A stretch of DNA of 64,000 nt from Sinotaia quadrata (taxonomy: Eukaryota; Mollusca; Gastropoda; Architaenioglossa; Viviparidae): the NCBI GenBank assembly GCA_028829895.1, contig CM054178.1:24183701-24247700 (forward strand), written 5' to 3'. Positions 59,717 to 64,000 of the stretch are shown here, in pieces. Position numbers and translations under genes: made by a program. The notes below the pieces were generated by a model that had not been told where the DNA came from, did not search any database, and worked only from the letters and a program-made list of their open reading frames with translations. Every line of letters begins with the position of its first letter. The first letter of the stretch is position 1.

Positions 59717-59984
59717 GTTAAATGAAAACCATTAAATATTACTTACATAAATGAAAACCATTAAACGTTGCGTATTTAATGGTGCATTTAAGTTACTTAT
59801 GGATTATGCAAAATTTAGAATTTACGTCTGAATAACTGATCTAACAGCATATTTCATTATTAAATCAAACTTATTAAACTTTAATATTAGAATGGAAAAC
59901 ATTAAAATGCTATATAGCCCAGGTACTTATTATGTCTCTTTATGATCTGATAGTCTCTTTATGATCTGATAATATCAATATCAC

Positions 59985-60500
59985 ACACATCTCTACAATT
60001 TCCCTATTATCTCAAAGCCATCAGAAGTTAATATATTTAATCAAGTATCTGCACACGACACATAAACCTGAGTTGTAATGATGATAAGAACAAAACAGAC
60101 ATCCGCACGCTTATTATCATACCAAAGCGCCATTGGACGTTAATATATTATATGAAATAATTACATATGTAACACATTTAATAATGCAATCTTTATACAA
60201 CACTTTATAAACTGTGGTGTAATGATAATAATACAAAAGATCAATATGCAACTTCATATATCAAAGTCATAAATTAACCTATTTAATGATGTTTAATGGT
60301 AATGACTATATGTCCGTCTTCAACTTCTTATTATATAAAAGTCATTAAAAGTAGTGAACACATTTATTGATGTATGGTGATGACAACAATTAAACAGACC
60401 TATCTGCAACTTCATATTATATTAAAAACATTAAATGTTTAAATATTTAATACCGTCTAATGATGATTACAATAAATATATTGTATATCCGCAATATTTT
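59985..60500. repeat. Very old repeat of roughly 110 bp
   Basis: An ordered set of weak phrases (TTATTATATCAAAGTCATTA, TATTTAATGATG, TGATGATAACAATAAA, CAGACCTATCTGCAACTTC) recurs about four to five times with heavy divergence. Confidence 0.5.
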
Positions 60501-60504
60501 ATTA

Positions 60505-61280
60505 ACTGAAAATCTTCTAAACGTCACATAGTCAGGTGATTGTTAACGTGGAACCACCATTATAAAGTTACGCAGACCTACGTACATGGCATAAATATTT
60601 TGAGATAATTTGTTGACCTTGCTAAAACATTTGATTTCATTAATTAATCACGACGTCCTGTATGGGAAACATTTAAGTGAAAGGTCTGCATCGAAATCTG
60701 TAAAAAAATATTATCATAGCCTTTAAATAACAAAAATGGAAATTGCGCATTAATTATCTTTGGAGAAATTATCGTGTACTATTAAATTCGTAACGGGAGA
60801 TATTTATCGTTCCTACTCCCCCTCCCCCCCCCCCCCACACCATATCTGTACTCATCACTCCTGGCTTAATGCTCGGACGACTTGTTTCTAATCACAGAAA
60901 TTATCTCCCTTTGTGTCAAACTTCCATGTATTTGCTGATGACATACATTTAATTAATCAGTCCTGAAATAATGCAAACAATATCGAATGCTTCAGTCAGT
61001 GCATTGCATGACTGACTTAATGGTGTAGAAATAACGAAAGGGCTAGTAATTCAGTTAAAACAGAATGCATGTTTCTTGAATATAGATAGCAGTGTTTGTT
61101 TGCACTATTCAAACAACCTCTCTTGACGTCAGCAAAACCTTCATTAGAACAGATTCCATTAATTAAACTTTTTGTTCAATGATATTTTCTGTCTTAGGGA
61201 TCAACTAACTAAAATTATTTCTCTGTTCATAATACGAAAAAAAAAAATCTAATCTCAAACGATTGTTTACTTTCTTTCCG
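60505..61280. other. AT-rich non-coding stretch
   Basis: A C-run of about 13 bases lies near 60824-60836. No gene was recognised. Confidence 0.5.
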
Positions 61281-61284
61281 CGTC

Positions 61285-61610
61285 TACTACTACTACTACT
61301 ACTAGTAGTACTACAACCACCACCACTACCACCATCTCTTCTCCTCTTTCGATTGCTACTACTATTACAATAACATCTATTCTTTTGCAACTACAACAGC
61401 AACAACTACTACTACTACTATTGTTTCTATTTCTAATGCCAATAATAATACTATATCTTATGCTATTTTAACTGCAATGATAACTATAGTTATTACAATA
61501 CTTCTCATAGTGATATTAATATCACTACTTCACTACTGATATCCCACCACTTACTGCTGCATTAATTACTATTATCACTACCGCTACTACTATTCCTACA
61601 AAAACAAAAA
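61285..61610. repeat. Imperfect (TAC)/(ACT) trinucleotide region
   Basis: Short pure runs at 61286-61302 and 61405-61420 are embedded in diverged ACT/ATT/CCA triplets. Confidence 0.85.
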
Positions 61611-61993
61611 GCAATATTCTTAACCATACTCTCTGAATGAGTAGTGCACAGCCAAAATGTTAATCCTTTCTCTTTGTTTGTCAGCGCCAGTTAAAATTCA
61701 GTTTATTATTCTTACTTTAAAGCACACAATATATCAGATAAATATGCAACCCGACACAAATTGTTATTCTCATTTCTCTAAGTGGGTTGTGGGTGAAGTA
61801 CTTAGTACGGCCTCTATATAAAAATAGTGAAATCTCGACAGGAAGTACTTTGATAGCAACTGTGAGATTTCAGTGGAATACTGTACTGCCTGGTGTGTCT
61901 AACACCAGTACATGCAAATGTATTCTTGCAATGTGTCGTCATCAAAAAGTGTGTGTTTCATTCATAGTTTTGTATTAGATAAGACGCACTGGT

Positions 61994-62069
<76 letters not shown>

Positions 62070-62070
62070 T
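61994..62070. repeat. (TTTC)n microsatellite
   Basis: About 77 bp of pure tetramer. Confidence 0.98.
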
Positions 62071-62074
62071 CAAG

Positions 62075-62440
62075 GAATAATAATATAAATCAACCATTAC
62101 TGTAAAAAACAAAAACAAAGACGAATGATTAAATATATAATCACATACCTAAAATTAAACTGCTAAAACAACAAAAAAAATCAAAGGAAGCAGCAATAAA
62201 GAAACAATCATTCGGACATGAATAAATCTGAAAAAATGCCAAACGTGAGCAGAATGCGCATCAATCTCGTCTATGCACTCTTACATCAACTTTAAGGACG
62301 TTACCACACAACCGTTGCTACATTGTGAGCATATAGTTGTAACTATCATACAACCATTGCTACACTGTAAACCAATGGGTGTAACACGGTAACGGCGCAG
62401 TACTATAGCAAGCCGAATCGACTTGAGAATAGAAACATTT
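62075..62440. other. Non-coding stretch
   Basis: A diverged doublet with ACAACCGTTGCTACATTGTG and ACAACCATTGCTACACTGTA lies at 62308-62370. No gene was recognised. Confidence 0.55.
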
Positions 62441-62444
62441 TCCT

Positions 62445-62945
62445 GGCAAAGAGGCAAGCTTTGGCAAGTGGACTGTCCATCGTCTTCTACTGGCAAGCTT
62501 TGGCAAGTGGATTGTCCATCGTCGTCTACTGGCAAGCTTTGAGTGGTTGTTAGTGGATTCTTTTACTTCTAGTACTGGCTAACTTAGAATGATTGTTAGT
62601 GGATTCTTCGTCTTACTTGAAATCTTACAATGATTGTTAGTGTTTTCTTCGTCTTCTAGTACTGGCAAGATTTGAACGATTGTTAGTGGATTCTTCTTCT
62701 AAAATTGCCAGGCTTAGAATGATTGCTTTTGACTGTTCTTAATCAGGCAAGCTTTCGGTAATTGTTAGTGGAGTATTCTTACTCTAGTACAGGCAAGCTT
62801 TCGGTAATTGTTAGTGGAGTATTCTTAATCTAGTACAGGCAAGCTTTCGGTAATTGATAGTGGAGTATTCTTACTCTAGTACAGGCAAGCTTTCGGTAAT
62901 TGATAGTGGAGTATTCTTAATCTAGTATTGGCAAGCTTTGATGTA
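62445..62945. repeat. 40-46-bp minisatellite, about 11 copies in subtypes
   Basis: The left subtype has GGCAAGCTTTGGCAAGTGGA with TTGTCCATCGTC. The right subtype (62740-62935) has AGTACAGGCAAGCTTTCGGT, AATTGTTAGTGGAGTATTCT, TACTCT. Intermediates between them (TTAGAATGATTGTTAGTGGA) are the most diverged. Confidence 0.93.
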
Positions 62946-63040
62946 AAGACAATTGTTTTTCAAGAAGCGTCGAATTTTAAGAAAAAACAATATGAACGGA
63001 TAACATAACGCCCTAAATACCTTTGCATTATTCCTGCAAT

Positions 63041-63299
63041 CTCATAAGTGATTGTTTGTCATTCATCGAAATCACTTCTTGTGGCATAAGTGATTGTTTG
63101 TCATTTATCGAAATCATTTCTTGTGGCATAAGTGATTGTTTGTCATTCATCGAAATCATTTCTTGTGGATAAGTGATTGTTTGTCATTTATCGAAATCAT
63201 TTCTTGTGGCATAAGTGATTGTTTGTCATTCATCTAAATCATTTCTTGTGGCATAAGTGATTGTTTGTCATTTATCGAAATCATTTCTTGTGGCATAAG
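63041..63299. repeat. 42-bp minisatellite, 6 copies
   Basis: GGCATAAGTGATTGTTTGTC, ATTTATCGAAATCATTTCTT, GT. Copies alternate TTTATC and TTCATC. Confidence 0.97.
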
Positions 63300-63432
63300 A
63301 ACTTGCAGACGACATTAGACTTTTGTCAACGCAAGCTCGGAGTGCAACGGAGATTGTGTCAAAGTTTGCATCCACCATATACAGCTTTAAAAATGCGACT
63401 ACCTCATCATTCAGTTAAGAATTCAACAGTGA
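63300..63432 (+). other. Unique island between two arrays, RT-like motif
   Basis: A 130-bp GC-richer segment separates two minisatellites. One plus-strand frame is open to a TAA near 63415 and begins LADDIRLLSTQ, echoing the catalytic (Y/F)-A-D-D core of LINE-type reverse transcriptases, but with leucine in place of the aromatic residue. A second frame is also open here. The segment is too short to assign, and could be a transposon remnant, an exon after the acceptor-like ACTTGCAG, or chance. Confidence 0.12.
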
Positions 63433-63655
63433 GTCTGTTAGTTTTCAAGTTCCTTTTTGTTAGTTTTCAAGTTCCTTTCTGTTAGTTTTCAAGTTCCCTT
63501 TTGTTAGTTTTCAAGTTCCTTTTTGTTAGTTTTCAAGTTCCTTTTTGTTAGTTTTCAAGTTCCTTTTTGTTAGTTTTCAAGTTCCTTTTTGCTAGTTTTT
63601 AAGTTCCTTTCTGTTAGTTTTCAAGTTTCTTTCTGTTAGTTTTCAAGTTCCTTCT
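63433..63655. repeat. 22-bp minisatellite, 10 copies
   Basis: GTTAGTTTTCAAGTTCCTTT plus TT or CT. Very uniform. Confidence 0.98.
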
Positions 63656-64000
63656 TTCCTATATTCTTCTTGCCAATGTTTAAATCTCATCTCCATAGCA
63701 TTTTCTTGATTTTTGGTTTTTTTAACATTCTTTTCAAAAATATTTTTTGTTGTTGACTCTGTAGAAGATTTTTTCATACAGTACAATTTTCTTTGTTTCA
63801 TAAATTCAGTCGACAGTACTATAAACGCCTTCGGCCTCTTTTTCACTTTGTGATGTCATATTTTCGAAAATTAATGTTCTTCTGCGCATATTATTTACAA
63901 TTTATTTCTCTGCATTAGTTTTCAGATCACAAACTGTAATTATTTTAAGGGCAAGAGGTGTTCATTAAAATTTTTAGTCTTGTTTCTATCATAAAATTAT
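63656..64000. other. AT-rich non-coding stretch to window end
   Basis: A 67-codon lysine-rich minus-strand frame (63643-63846) overlaps the array edge and has no recognisable domain. Confidence 0.5.

Overview
The window reads as intergenic or intronic DNA from a large, AT-rich, repeat-laden animal genome. There are no operons, Shine-Dalgarno sites or dense long ORFs. Instead there are dozens of microsatellites, more than 40 minisatellite arrays (mostly 20-85 bp units), and cut-and-paste transposon remnants with eukaryotic hallmarks. A lophotrochozoan, perhaps a gastropod mollusc, would fit this repeat style and the lectin-like exon, but that assignment is an inference from general character only. 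No complete gene, tRNA or rRNA was recognised.

Layout. 1-6.8 kb: 65-, 45-, 23-, 33-, 49- and 61-bp arrays, then a 0.4 kb (ATCT)n block. 6.8-13 kb: a copy of a dispersed LTR-like family, then (GT)n, (CA/CGCA)n, (GATA)n and (TTTC)n tracts. 13-20.6 kb: two pairs of arrays that share a unit but are separated by about 0.7 kb (40-bp and 41-44-bp families), plus a 48-bp array that grades from decayed to homogeneous. 22-33 kb: 43-, 29-, 51- and 26-bp arrays, a second copy of the dispersed family, a short GC-richer block with gene-like peptides (28.0-28.8 kb), an array carrying five TTACGTCA sites, and a GC-rich insert bounded by 16-bp direct repeats. 34-50 kb: the first hAT-type MITE (35.6 kb) and many further arrays. 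50-56 kb: the most informative part, a frameshifted C-type-lectin-like exon on the minus strand whose splice acceptor has been amplified into a 61-bp tandem array, then a 1-kb decaying 33-bp array and the second hAT-type MITE. 56-64 kb: trinucleotide patches and 43-, 42-, 46- and 22-bp arrays.

Most long open frames are artefacts of repeat units whose length is a multiple of three or which lack stops. The few non-repetitive open frames are listed with low confidence. The biology on show is mainly tandem-repeat birth, higher-order organisation and decay, together with non-autonomous transposition.
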